A stretch of DNA of 64,000 bases. Source: Alnus glutinosa. Its lineage: Eukaryota > Streptophyta > Magnoliopsida > Fagales > Betulaceae. Made by a program: the position numbers and the translations under genes. How positions within the stretch are numbered: the stretch's first letter is position 1; each line of letters opens with the position of its first letter. Under the pieces are notes generated by a model. The model was not told the DNA's origin. It did no database searches and saw only the letters and a list, made by a program, of their open reading frames with translations. Below, piece after piece: positions 21,016 to 32,079 of the stretch. The stretch spans positions 4,605,501 to 4,669,500 of the forward strand of contig NC_084892.1 of assembly GCF_958979055.1 (NCBI RefSeq), given 5' to 3'.

Positions 21016-23262
21016 TTTTTAAATTTTTAATGAGAAGGTTATAGTATTTTTTTTTTTCATGTTATTTTTGTTATTTATTTAAGAAAAAAAGTAATTGAAA
21101 ATCTTTGTAAACTCAAGTATTTAATTGACCAAAGTAAAAAATTCAAGTTTAAAACATAAAATTTGAAAAAAGCATAAAAGAATTTTGGAATACTCTTCCT
21201 AAAAAGTAAAGGATAGAAAACTTAGAATTAACTAATTAAATACGATACTTACAAAAAAAAAAAAAAAACTAATTAAATACGAGCTTAAAAACGTTTAACA
21301 TTTTAAAACAAATTATAAAGATGTAGAATGATTCAATCCAAAAAGTCTAACTCCACCGCCCTGTCATAGTCAGAACCAGAAAAGTCCAGCCAAGGTTTTT
21401 CTGTCCTAACTCCCAACTGATTGGGAAAAGCAAAGAACGGAGGAAGTTTCTCGGAAAGTCGAAAACATGGAAAATAAAAAATAAAATAGGAAAGAACTCC
21501 CAAGCACGACAGCAAACATCGGAAAGAACGACCTCTTTTTTTCTTTTTCTTTTTCTAAAAATAATGTTTTTATTTTCCACATCAATATCACATTATTATC
21601 TTACTAAGAATTGATCGATGCACAAAAGCATTATATAATTTATGCACAACACAAGATACATAAGTAAAATTCATATGGTGAGTACTACTCACATGAGTCT
21701 CACCCCAAACGATGTCGATATGATAATGTCAATCTATTAGATCGGTCTTTGACCATTTCATCTTGATAATGATAAAATCTTTTGTAATTAATGTTGATTT
21801 GATTGCCCTAAATCAAGAGGTTTGTTTTGTATTTAAAATCACCTTAAAGCTCCACCTTGTACTCAAACCACAAATCAAGAAAATATGCAATTTAAAAGGT
21901 TTTAACGTGTGAATGTAGGTCATAGATCAAACCACTTAATTCTTTATGTCTTTCTCACTTTTCTTTATCTTTTTAGATTGTTATTAGTTTCTATACATAT
22001 TGAAATTAATTGGTGTTTAGCGAGAAAAATCGAAGCCTTTAATGGCATTTGAAATTGTACCTCGTAAAACATATTTTAAGAGTCGTTCATGTGAGCATAA
22101 CGGTACTATTGTACTTGCACGGTTGCACCCCAACAATCCCTCACTCAACATGACGCACCCGCTATTCTAACTCATGACCCTCGCTTTGATTCCATTTATT
22201 CGTTCAGGCTTTTGACTATCTCATTTTAAAACTAATTGGTGTTCAGTGAGAAAAGCTATAGCATTTTTTGGCATTTGAAATCACACCTCACAAAAATATG
22301 TTATAAAAGTCGTCTACGTGAGAAGGGCGGCACTGTTGGTTGTTGCACCCTAACATAGTCCACTTGCTATGCGCTAATGTGGTAGTGTCGGTCCACTCGT
22401 ATATTTTTATTTTTAATACATGCCGATTCAAATGTAAATTAACACAACCACATCAACAACGTGAAATACAAGTAAATAAATAACATTAATCATTTAAAAA
22501 TAGTTAATTAATGTAAAAATATTGTCGCCAAATGAATCAATGATCATTTTCGTACAACCAATTATATTCCAATAGAAGATAGAGTGATTTTGTTGTTTTG
22601 TAGCGATATACAATTTCCTATCTCCCATCCCCACCACCAGGAAAAAACCACGTCCACGTTCTTCCGGCCCAGCCGCACACTCCACGCCAAAACCGCCCAT
22701 TTTCCATGACTTTTTAGTTTTTTCCGTATATGCCTCTCACCGTCGTCTTCACTCTCAAATCCTTTCCTGAAATTTCTTCAACTTATCTTCCTCTGGACTT
22801 ATCTTCCTCTGGGTTTCAACTATCTTCTACATCCACAGCTGTTTCAACAAGAACAGAGAAAGTTCCAAATTGACGTCTTAATTTTATTGTTTCTCAGATC
22901 TAACATGAGATTAATCGAAGTTGAAGATCATATTTCTTGATCCTTGAATAAAGGAGCCCTGCATTCTCCATCCCACGTTATTGTGAATAGTTTAACGCTA
23001 AATATCGCGGAGAATCAACTTTGTTAAGACATTAATTCTGTGCTTCTCTTCTATCAACCATCCTCTGATCGAACCTTAGACAGCTGGCAACAACACACGC
23101 AACTAACCACCGAGGTAACGAAGAAGGATGCATGGTCTAAGACATTCTTAATTTGTTGTACTTTTATTGTCTTCTTTATAACATAGTTAGGGTTTTTTTT
23201 TATATATGTATATATAACATAAGGTTTAACGTATCATCCAAACCACTCTATTAGAACACGAA
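21016..23262. other. Intergenic; no protein gene recognised
   Basis: Apart from the direct repeat at 22005-22375 this is unremarkable AT-rich DNA. The part at 22600-23120 is less AT-rich, with CT-rich leader-like sequence and a short local repeat (CTTATCTTCCTCTGG twice near 22784-22812), as in a 5' UTR of a non-coding transcript, but no open frame follows. Confidence 0.4.
22005..22375. repeat. Diverged direct repeat, about 140 bp, two copies
   Basis: Copy 1 (about 22008-22145) and copy 2 (about 22230-22365) share ATTGGTGTTTAGCGAGAAAA / ATTGGTGTTCAGTGAGAAAA, TTGGCATTTGAAAT-type blocks, and endings near GGTTGCACCC...AACA.... The gap is about 85 bp. The origin is unknown. Confidence 0.7.
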
Positions 23263-23411
23263 TAATGCTAGAAGTTTTTTATGTGTCATTTTAAAAATGA
23301 TATGGCTTTTAAAATTAAAATTTAGCTTATAATTGATTACTATTAAATTTTGATATAGACACTTATTTTTAGAGGGACACAAAAATAACACATTAAAAAC
23401 TTCTAAAATTA
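23263..23411. mobile_element. Small MITE, about 150 bp
   Basis: The left end AATGCTAGAAGTTTTTTATG faces a reversed right end AATTTTAGAAGTTTTTAATG. Inside is TTTTTAGAGGGACACAAAA, shared with the hairpin MITE at 28433-28614, so both belong to one family group. Confidence 0.65.
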
Positions 23412-24000
23412 TTTTTAGAACATTAATGACATCAGTTGCTAGTGGAGAAAGAGAAAGAAATTGAGAAAAATAAAGCCTTTTTTTATATAAAAGGGTAACA
23501 CTTTTGATAGGAAACACCCAGGAAACCTGTGGCTGAAGAATTTTTAAAGAGTTTCTTTATATTTAAAAAAAAAAAATGAAATGCAGTCAAAAAAGCTGCC
23601 GTTAATGATCTTAAATTGACGCCTCACGTACTTTATTAAAAATACATTTAATCACGTAATGTAATCACGTAATGTTCTAAAAAAAATTAGGTTGAGGAAA
23701 TTTCGTCGAAAGGGGGCGTTCATTTGATTCAGTTTTGATAACCGCCTCCATCGTTGATCGGTTGTTAAAACCAAGAGCTATTTTCTTTGCACTAAACAAC
23801 AAATTATTCACTTCTCAGAAAAATACAAATACAAATGATTCACGGGAGAGGACTCACAATTTTCTGTACGGAATGTATTTATACACGCCGTAGATTTATT
23901 ACGTATAATTATACATTCCAAAATCTAATGTATTACCCAATGAAGACGATTTTTTTTTTTTTTTTTTTTAAAGTCTCGTATAGTCATATATATACGTAGA
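23412..24000. other. Intergenic, nothing recognised
   Basis: AT-rich sequence with a T-run at 23951-23969. It would hold the 3' flank of the CML36-like gene, which is transcribed toward it. No terminator motif is evident. Confidence 0.4.
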
Positions 24001-24216
24001 GGTAGCTAGAGTGCAACACAATTACTCAGGTAACAATAATAGCCGTCCGATTGATCCAGAAAATTGTTCATCTTCATGCTTCAATCTCCTTACAGATCTC
24101 ACGGTTCTCACCCCCAAGAAAACCACACAACCAAATCCCCACCCAAAAGTCCCAACGAAAAAGAAAGGTAGTAGAATACATCATCATCAGGAGCCACACG
24201 ATCATCAAGGTTGAGA

Positions 24217-24879
24217 TCATCTCTGAAGCCCCATCATCTGCGAGAAGTCCTCGAAGCACACGAACCCGTCCCCGTTCTTGTCCACCCCGGCTATCATGCG
24301 CCGGCAGTCCTCTAACGTGCACCGGTCCCCTATGGCCCTGAAGACCCCCAAGAGCTCCTCGGCCGAGATCCGACCGTCGTGGTCCGCGTCGAAGAAGTCG
24401 AAGGCCTCGCGAAGCTCCGAGTCGCAAGCTGAGCCCACCCGGCTCAGTAGCGCCTCCAGGCTTATGCACCCCTCGCCGTCCCCACCTACCTCCCTCAGCA
24501 TCATCGTCAGTTCCTCCTCGCTCGGGGGCTCCACACCCAGCCGGCTCAGCAGCGCCTCCAGCTCTTTCCTCGTCACCACTCCATGCTCCATCGCTTGCAC
24601 CTGGTCCAACTGAATATCTGCCGAGGAATCGGACCAGTCACCCGATATTCTGGGCAAAACGCTCCTCGGTGTCCCGAGATCGGCAACTCCGAGGCCGGAC
24701 CGGGGCTTTTCATTTGACGTGGAGGCGTCGGAACTCGAGGAAGAAGACGAAGACGCGGACGCGACGGAGCCGAACGAAGACGGGTCGTCCTTGGACGGGG
24801 AGGACCGGCTTTTCTTGGACCGAAAGAGGTGTTTCGGGTTAAGATTGATGTTTTTCGGGTTGATCTGAATGATCTTCAT
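24217..24879 (-). CDS. CML36: Calcium-binding EF-hand protein, CML35/CML36 type
   Basis: An intronless frame of 220 residues, strikingly GC-rich against its surroundings. The start MKIIQINPK...LFRSKKSRS and the following serine run (residues 41-50) match the layout of calmodulin-like proteins CML35/36: a basic N-terminal extension before the EF-hand core. Two canonical loops lie at the C-terminus, D164-ADHDGRISAEE and D200-KNGDGFVCFED. A loop-like G-G-D-G-E-G-C-I-S-L-E (about 132-142) lacks the usual acidic first position, and the first EF site (about 95-106) has lost its ligands. So two ions per molecule are expected. Such proteins act as calcium sensors that change partner binding; no partner can be deduced here. 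CML35 and CML36 are not clearly separable by eye. Confidence 0.88.
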   Translation of the reverse strand: MKIIQINPKNINLNPKHLFRSKKSRSSPSKDDPSSFGSVASASSSSSSSSDASTSNEKPRSGLGVADLGTPRSVLPRISGDWSDSSADIQLDQVQAMEHGVVTRKELEALLSRLGVEPPSEEELTMMLREVGGDGEGCISLEALLSRVGSACDSELREAFDFFDADHDGRISAEELLGVFRAIGDRCTLEDCRRMIAGVDKNGDGFVCFEDFSQMMGLQR

Positions 24880-25234
24880 GGCGAAAATGAGAGACCCAAA
24901 ATAAGCAAAGGAGTAGCTGAAAAGGAAAGCAGAGAGAGAAAGAGAGGCAGAAGAGAGGTTTGAGTGGAAGAAGGGAGGAAGGTCGGGGGGTTAAAAAGCA
25001 GGAAACCTGCTAGTGCCATGGCAACTTCCACGAAGCTTCGTCAATAGAGCTTTTTAATTGGGGGTATATAATTATATATACGTAATTTCAAAACTTGTAG
25101 ATTGTAGATTGCGCTTTATTATAGTCGTACTATAAACATGGAATAGTTTTTTTGTTTAATCCTTAAACAATATGGAATAAGAATAACTTTTTATTTAAAC
25201 TTTCATAATTTTTAATTGAAAAATATTAGACTTA

Positions 25235-25471
25235 GGATTCGTTTGGGATTACGATTTTATAAATAATAAGTATAATTTTAAACCAAATCACAGAATATAA
25301 ATGGTTTGGAAACTGCATTTTTAAAAATTACGATTTGAAAACGCAAAAAGATAGTGTTTTTTTAAAAATGTATAATTTTAAAGGCTAATTTGTAATTTTA
25401 TCAAACGCTCAGATTTATAAAAAATCACTTTTTCAAATTGCACATTTGAAATCGCAAACCCAAACGAACCC
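25235..25471. mobile_element. Tourist-like (PIF/Harbinger) MITE, 237 bp
   Basis: The ends GGATTCGTTTGGGATTACGA and, reversed, GGGTTCGTTTGGGTTTGCGA are flanked by the duplication TTA (25232-25234 and 25472-25474). The inside has repeated ATTTTTAAA/GCGATTT words. A further copy lies at 62334-62757. Confidence 0.85.
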
Positions 25472-25474
25472 TTA

Positions 25475-26138
25475 GTATTTTTTTTATTCTAAAATCATTT
25501 ATTATCTGTTATGACGACAATTCACCGTCGGTGAAATAATAAGAAAAATTGAAATGCAAATTTTTTTTTAACAATTATTGATTGTCAGTCACATCAATGT
25601 GCAAACAACTTTTTATTAATAGTTGTAGTACATCTAGCACAATTTTTATTTTTTATTTTATTTTTAATTAGAGTAATATGTCATTCTTTTAATAAGAGGT
25701 TGCTCAATTAATGTGATAAATATTGAAATAAATTACAGCCGACAATTTGTATTGGTGTGTCGAATTTGTGTCAATTTGACTTACGGATCAATCAGATATA
25801 AGTCAATTAAAATATGGTCCATTTAATTAAATGAGTCAAATTTTTCGACTTTCACACAACCAATTTAAATTAGCGGATGAGATGACATGACTTGCACAAC
25901 CCGTTTTAACATGCATATGAATTTAAATGATTTTTTAAAAAAAAAAAAAATTATATGAATTTTAAAAAATTTAAAAATGAATTTTATATGAATTTTAGCC
26001 TTTTTAGGATTTTGTATTTTAATTATAACAAAAAAATCTAATTTAATTTTTACGGGTTATGCAAGTTACTCATGGGTTAAACCAATTGACCGAACTCGTT
26101 GATATTATGTTAAGTTTGTAGATCGTGTAAAAATTTAA
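25475..26138. other. Intergenic, nothing recognised
   Basis: Very AT-rich. The part at 25740-26130 repeats short words (GTCAATTTGAC, AATTTAAATGA, ACCCGTTTTAACATG) suggesting an old repeat, without clear ends. Confidence 0.35.
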
Positions 26139-26151
26139 ATTGTGATGATTT

Positions 26152-26483
26152 TTTTTTTTTTTGAACATAATAAAATATGGCCTTCATTATTGGAAAAGAG
26201 GGGATTACAAATGACCAAAGGCCATCTCGAGTACATGAGCACAAAAGGCTAATACGATGCCCGAAGGTGAAATTACTGCTCGTAAACTGTCACAGGGACT
26301 AAAGATAAAGAATCTCCACCTACTAAGTCAGGAAAATTTTGACTTAAAGTAGTTATCAACGGTAGATTATGACAAGGATCAAAAATATACAAAAATTATA
26401 ACTACCCAATAATAAACAAACATGACAAAGAGGAAACATTAAACATATCTTAACAATGAAGCACAACTTATCACAAATAAATC
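26152..26483 (-). mobile_element. 5'-truncated LINE, 3' end only
   Basis: On the minus strand the unit ends in ...AATGAAGGCCATATTTTATT and a poly(A) tail (seen as the T-run at 26151-26162). A 12-13 bp target duplication ATTGTGATGATT(T) lies at 26139-26151 and 26484-26496. The insert, about 330 bp, has no pol III boxes, so it is a truncated LINE and not a SINE. Confidence 0.85.
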
Positions 26484-26496
26484 ATTGTGATGATTT

Positions 26497-27937
26497 GAAT
26501 AAATATCTACATTATCTTGAATAAAATTTTGAAAAAAATTAAAATTAAAATTTTTGAGATCGAATTTAGCGGTGTGGGACTTTGTACGTGACTTTTGCCA
26601 CTTTGTTTGGTTGTGGTTCGGATTCCCAAAAATGTTTGGGTAGTGAGTCGTGACCAGTTGGGGGACCTCAATAAAAGTGCTTCTACTGTAAAAGTCGATT
26701 TATTGCGAAAGGTGTTTGTCTTTATTGCAGTCAAGTCACCTGAAAAACAAAACAAAAAAAAAGAAAAACTATTGGGTGTGATTTGGGTATGCTAACATTT
26801 TTGGTGTGTGTGATACGTGGCACACGTTTAGTGTGGTTCATTGGTCAAAGTTCATTGTTGAGTGGACCGCTTCATTTTGGTTAATCTTGGATTATCCACC
26901 CGGTTAGGTTGTTAGGAGATAACGGGTTTCCCTAAGCAATCGGGCGATTAGTTGAAGACTTGAAGTTCAAGCCTTCAAGGTGGTTGGTAGATCTAGGATT
27001 TTCCCTTTGGCTTGTGAGTCTGTGATCCTTTCCAACGGCTATTACCTTTTTTTTAGCAAAATCATTAAAGGAATAGATACCGATATAGTTACTTAATTGT
27101 TAAATTCAAAAATAATAATTGAGATTTGAAAAAAAATTATATGACAAAATACCTTATCATTTCAAGAAAATCTTGATCCTTATCAAATATGATTTTTTTT
27201 TTTTTTCCCACTTTTATTTCAAGAATAAACCTAACTACTTCAAAGTTTTAATACGAATAATGCTACTCATGCTATACCCCTCCATCCAACTGGAGTGATG
27301 TGGCCGTAATACTCCGGTTCGTATTAGGAATACGTGGGTGTTAAGTTTTATATTGTTTACTTACGAGTGAAACTGAGCTTTTATAAGTGATTATAGAAAA
27401 ATTTTAAATTGACTAATCTTTTTGAGATAATTGAGCATATATGGCTAACACTTTTCTTATATCATTACAATGGCAGTGCCAATTAGTCATGGGATTTTTT
27501 TTAATTTTTAATTTTTTTAACAAGAGTTGATAAGGGCCGATAGACATTGTCACGTCAGCTCAATGAGATAATGGTAAATGTAGGTATAGTATGTAGTTTT
27601 ACTACTTTAATAAATATGATTAATGTTATGTATTACACCACTGTCTCGTTATGGTAACATGGTATTCCTAATTCACCATTATTATTATTTTTTATTTAAA
27701 TAATGATTGATCTAAAGATGGATTAGCAATGTCACGTCAGTATAATGAGATAGCGGTGTATATAATATATAGCATTATTCAATAAAAATATCTATTCTAT
27801 GTCGATACTTATTTTTATTGGATGAATGTGGCTAAGAAACCTTGAAAGAAGAATTCTTTTACCCTTTAAATGATGCCTTAATCCTTTTAATCCTTGAAAC
27901 CTTGAAAAGCTTACCTCTCCTTTTAATCCTTATTCCC
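26497..27937. other. Intergenic with old repeat pieces
   Basis: The segments at 27520-27600 and 27700-27790 share GTCACGTCAGYTCAATGAGATA-type words in direct order and look like a worn repeat. No gene was recognised. Confidence 0.35.
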
Positions 27938-27954
27938 TTCAATAAGGGATAATT

Positions 27955-28060
27955 TTTTATTTTTGACATGTTCACACAAGAATGGAGAAAGGGAATTTGA
28001 ACTAGTGACTTCCGCTTCATGAGGCATGGTTTCCAACTGATTGAGCTACCCCTTAGGAAC
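27955..28060 (-). mobile_element. tRNA-derived SINE, about 106 bp
   Basis: Read on the minus strand from 28060 it begins GTTCCTAAGGGGTAGCTCAA. The A box TAGCTCAATCAGTTGG and, some 40 bp on, the B box TAGTTCAAATTCCC are the internal pol III promoter of a tRNA-like head. It ends in the A-rich CAAAAATAAAA. A 17-bp target duplication with one mismatch (TTCAATARGGGATAATT) lies at 27938-27954 and 28061-28077. It is short for a plant SINE; the body is little more than the tRNA head. Confidence 0.88.
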
Positions 28061-28432
28061 TTCAATAGGGGATAATTAATTCAATCCTTATATGACCTTG
28101 CCACATGTTGTTTTCCAATTAGGTTGCGTGTCGTTTGTTCATGAATCACAGTCATCGGCTCTAGCAAGGGGTGTCCCTGATAAACCTCCATTTGTAACGA
28201 AACAGATGGCATTAATTACACGCTAATTGCCGCTGTAATAGCTGGGATGAGAATGATGCTCCCATATAGTTTCTAGCGTGGATTTTTTTCATAAAAGCTA
28301 GTGACACATTAAGATTTGATCCTAATTTTGGTAATGAAGGTGATTGAGTATTTCACAATTTGGTATAATTTTTCTTCAGCTGCTAAAAATAAGACCGTTA
28401 GGCCGACTAAGCCGAGCTGGTCACTAGTCAGC

Positions 28433-28614
28433 GAGTAATTCTAAACGTCATACCCATGTCCCTCTTGTGTCCCTCTAAAAATGATGTGGCTTTTAAAATC
28501 ATCGTGTGATCAAAATTGAATTTTGATCAATCACAAGCTCAATGGTGATTTTAAAAGCCACCTCATTTTTAGAGGGACACAAGAGGGACATGGGTATGAC
28601 ATGTAGCATTACTC
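28433..28614. mobile_element. Hairpin MITE, Mutator-type, 182 bp
   Basis: The arms of about 75 bp are close inverted copies. Left: GAGTAATTCTAAACGTCATACCC, TGTCCCTCTTGTGTCCCTC, GATGTGGCTTTTAAAATCA. The right arm is the same in reverse. Flanking 9-mers CTAGTCAGC (28424-28432) and CTGGTCAAC (28615-28623) agree at 7 of 9 positions, in line with a Mutator-type duplication. Confidence 0.75.
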
Positions 28615-28623
28615 CTGGTCAAC

Positions 28624-30085
28624 ACCCAAAATGACCCTGCCCAAAGAGGTAAAATCCGCGTTAAAAATGTGTCTTTTGCTTTCCACCTCTTTTTCTACCG
28701 TTCTAGCTTTCTTGTTTCTTCTTCTTTTTTGTTTATAAATCTCACTTTTTCTTTCTTCTTCTTTTTTTTTTTTTTTTTTTTTTTTTTCAATTTCTCACTT
28801 CAAATTGAAACTAGAATATAGATTTGAATGTTGAGTATATATGGGTAATTAAAAGATCGAGAGTAGAAATGCGAGAAGATCTTAAGATTAGAGAGAATAT
28901 TTTTGTGGCATAATTTTGTTATTATTTTTTTTCTTTGGGGACAAAAAATGAGATAAAAATGTGAACGATGTGCAGCCTATTCCCAATACCTCATCACTTG
29001 GCGTTTAAAAAGAAATAAATTTAAAAACACCCCAAATGATTCTTACCGTCTTGTAGTGTGTTTGTAGTGCACCATCAAAAGTAACAATGATAACCAATAT
29101 TTTATTAGCTTAACATATATTAGATTGAGATCGGCCTTCAAATAGTCTTTGAGATTGGCCGAACCACTTTTTTCAACTACTGAAATAATTTGGCTATCCT
29201 TAATGATTGGGTGGTTTTGCCACAGGGATGGCCGCCTCTAGCTTTCAAGAGTGTACTGATCTAGCCCAAACGTAACACCTACGGCCCGACCACCATGCTT
29301 CCACTTGCCACCAAGCTTGTCTTAAGCATTGTCGTCCCCTTGCTGATCTCCTTGCTCAAGTGCCTCTCCAACATCATAACCTGGCGATGCTCCAGCTTCT
29401 CGATCTCAATTTGGATCTCCGCGAGAGGCTCATGCACAATTTCCTAATATTTTTTGGAGATGGTGAGGTGGTGGGCTTGGGATGGTAATTTGGCACGAGA
29501 GGTGAGATAGAGTGAGATGAGGAAGAGGGCTAGCACCGAGCCCCCAAATATGTCGATCGCCAATAAGGGAGTGGCTGACCACACCCCGTGATAGCGGTGG
29601 TGAAAGGTGGTGGTAAAAATGATTGTAGTTGAGGAAAGAGGAAGTTTTAAGGTTTGGCTAAAGTTGCAAAATTTGAATTATTAAATGAACGCCTCATATA
29701 TATATATATATATATTAGAAATATTACAGAGGATGTAAATTTATGAACATCCTTCTAGGATATTACAGCCTGTCTCAATTCATGAACACCTTCTTTTGTC
29801 TACCATGCCGACGAGGTAAAGGCATATCATGATTGCAAAGGCGTAAGATGTGACATATCATGATTGTAGCGTTTGAAGGGTTAGGAAAAGTACTCTAATT
29901 TTCTCCATAAACAGAGAAAAATATTTTGTTAATAATTTATGTAGTTATTACGAGAGATCTCATATGATATTCATTGTCTACTAAATAATCAAATAACTCA
30001 AAACTTCTAATAATAACTACTCAAATTATGAGCGTCAGTACAATTTTTGGTTTACTGGCGTGTTATCTTGTGATTTACAACTTGT
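28624..30085. other. Intergenic with a coding-like relic
   Basis: On the minus strand about 29270-29450 reads as a helical Glu/Lys-rich peptide (words EIQIEIEKLEHRQ and MMLERHLSKEISK) of some 55 codons ending at TAG. The GC content is raised over 29210-29620. It may be a gene fragment carried by a transposon. A T-run (28760-28788) and an AT microsatellite (29696-29716) are also present. Confidence 0.35.
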
Positions 30086-30089
30086 CTAG

Positions 30090-30719
30090 TGTGCTGACGG
30101 ATTCGCCTAAGTTAAATTAAATAGACAAATACCTGGGAGTATGAGAGCATGTAAATATCAAAAAAATCAAAGAGTTTTGATACATGAGATAATGACTTAT
30201 TTATAGGCATGTAGTTTTGATTCAGTTTAAATGCTCAATCATAGTTCAATTAGGATTTTAATCCCAAACTGTGTTGGATTAGATTTTATCTTTGGGAGAG
30301 TCCAGTTCAGGTCGGACTACTCTTTAGCTAAATTAGGATAAGCATCTTATCTCATATCTTGTGAGATAAGATTATCCCGAAACATCCGAGATAGAGTCTC
30401 TCCGACATCTTCTCAAGAAGTTTTGGATCAAGCCTATCCCATAAATTCCGGCTATAATATTAGGATAAGAATCCTAGCATGCATACTTTATCCAATATCT
30501 ATATCGCCTAATGGTGATCCCAAGAAATCTATTCTCGAGATCAACTTGATATGAACATTATGTATGTTTTTCTCGTTTTTTTTAGACAGTCATACTCCGA
30601 GACCATGACGACCGACCAAGTCTTTATGGGCCTTGCTTCCGGCCAGTTGAACTAACTTGAGTGTATGAACTCGGTCGTAGGCTTACTTGGGCTTTGGGGG
30701 AATAATAATTTTCCCAACA
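30090..30719 (-). mobile_element. Probable solo LTR, about 630 bp
   Basis: Bounded by TGTGC...CAACA, with flanking 5-mers TCTAG (30085-30089) and ACTAG (30720-30724) agreeing at 4 of 5 positions. TATAAATA on the minus strand at 30198-30205 would be the LTR promoter. No internal region is next to it, so unequal recombination has probably removed it. Confidence 0.65.
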
Positions 30720-30737
30720 ACTAGTAATTTGAATTGT

Positions 30738-30772
<35 letters not shown>

Positions 30773-31321
30773 AATCCAGTAATTTGTATAGTTAATTTTT
30801 AACGTATGCTACTTCTTGATATTTCCTTGGATTGTGGTCTATTTCTTTAATATGGGTAAGATTTGGGAAATCAGATATGCACATGATGAACAATTTCAAT
30901 GATGAGGCAGAAGAAGGTTGGTTGGCTTGTTGACTAATTAATCATTGGCAGGTATATTCTGGGTAGCACCGCAGGGGAATGCAATTGTCGAAGAAGATGG
31001 GCCTACATAACCAACTCCACTATATCTTGTTGACGTGTTGCATCAACATACGTGCATTGCTCTTCCAAAAATAAAAACAAAAAAATAAAAAATTACGTGC
31101 ATTGCATTGGCCAATTTTACTTTTTATTTTATCTATGTACAAAGGAAAAGAAAAGTATTAATTAAATAATAAATTTTATTAATTTAAACCTGATAACTTA
31201 TTTATCTAGAAAAGAAAAGAAAATATTAAAACATTAATTAAATATTTATTTCCTATTAGGGTGAGCTTTTACTGTAAGTTGTTATTAATAAAAAAGTAAT
31301 ATTGCATACTATACTCTCAAT

Positions 31322-31352
<31 letters not shown>

Positions 31353-31357
31353 AACAA

Positions 31358-32070
31358 ATATTGAACACTAATATATCGTTCCAATAAGATGTGGTGTAAT
31401 ATGTAATAGGCAAATGATATTTGTATACATTTTGTACACATACTCACATTTGGTATGAGATCCATGCATGTAACATCTATCTCATATGTATGAGTTCTGT
31501 AAGAATATACAGAAAATATATTATATCTTTCTTATATTTAAAAACGCTTAAAACTCATGTACTTTAACCTAAGAATTATTGAACACTAACATATCATTCC
31601 AATAAAATGTGGTGTAATATGTAGTAGGTAAATGATATTTGTACACATACTCACATTTGGTATGAAACTCATGCATGTAGGATCTATCTCATATGGATGA
31701 GTTCTGTAAGAATATACTGAAAACATATTATATTTTCCCTTATTCCATATTTGGTTAATATTGTAATATTCTTTATTTACGGGTTAATTGTCATGGTGAA
31801 TATTTGATTATTATATTTTGTATTTGCTTTAAACCCTACAAATCGAGACATTTGTATTATAGACAATCAAGCAATAAGAACAACAATATAGCTACTTGGG
31901 CTTTACTTTGTAGAAATAATTTATAGGCTGAATCACGTAAAATTCTCTTATATTCTTAATTATTTTATTATTTTCACATTTTAGTTTTAGTTTTTTATTC
32001 TATTATATTTTCTTTCAAGTTTCATACCAAGTATGTGTACTTGTACAAAATGCATACAAATAAGGCATCT
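31358..32070. mobile_element. MITE-like element with internal direct repeat
   Basis: GGCAAATGATATTTGTATAC-ATTTTGTACA near 31409 is repeated inverted near 32065 (GCCTTATTTGTATGCATTTT when reversed), giving terminal repeats of about 55 bp. Inside, the first 170 bp (31358-31530) are duplicated directly at 31576-31737 (shared TTGAACACTA, TGGTGTAATATGTA, GAGTTCTGTAAGAATATAC). Confidence 0.6.
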
Positions 32071-32079
32071 CTCCCTCTC

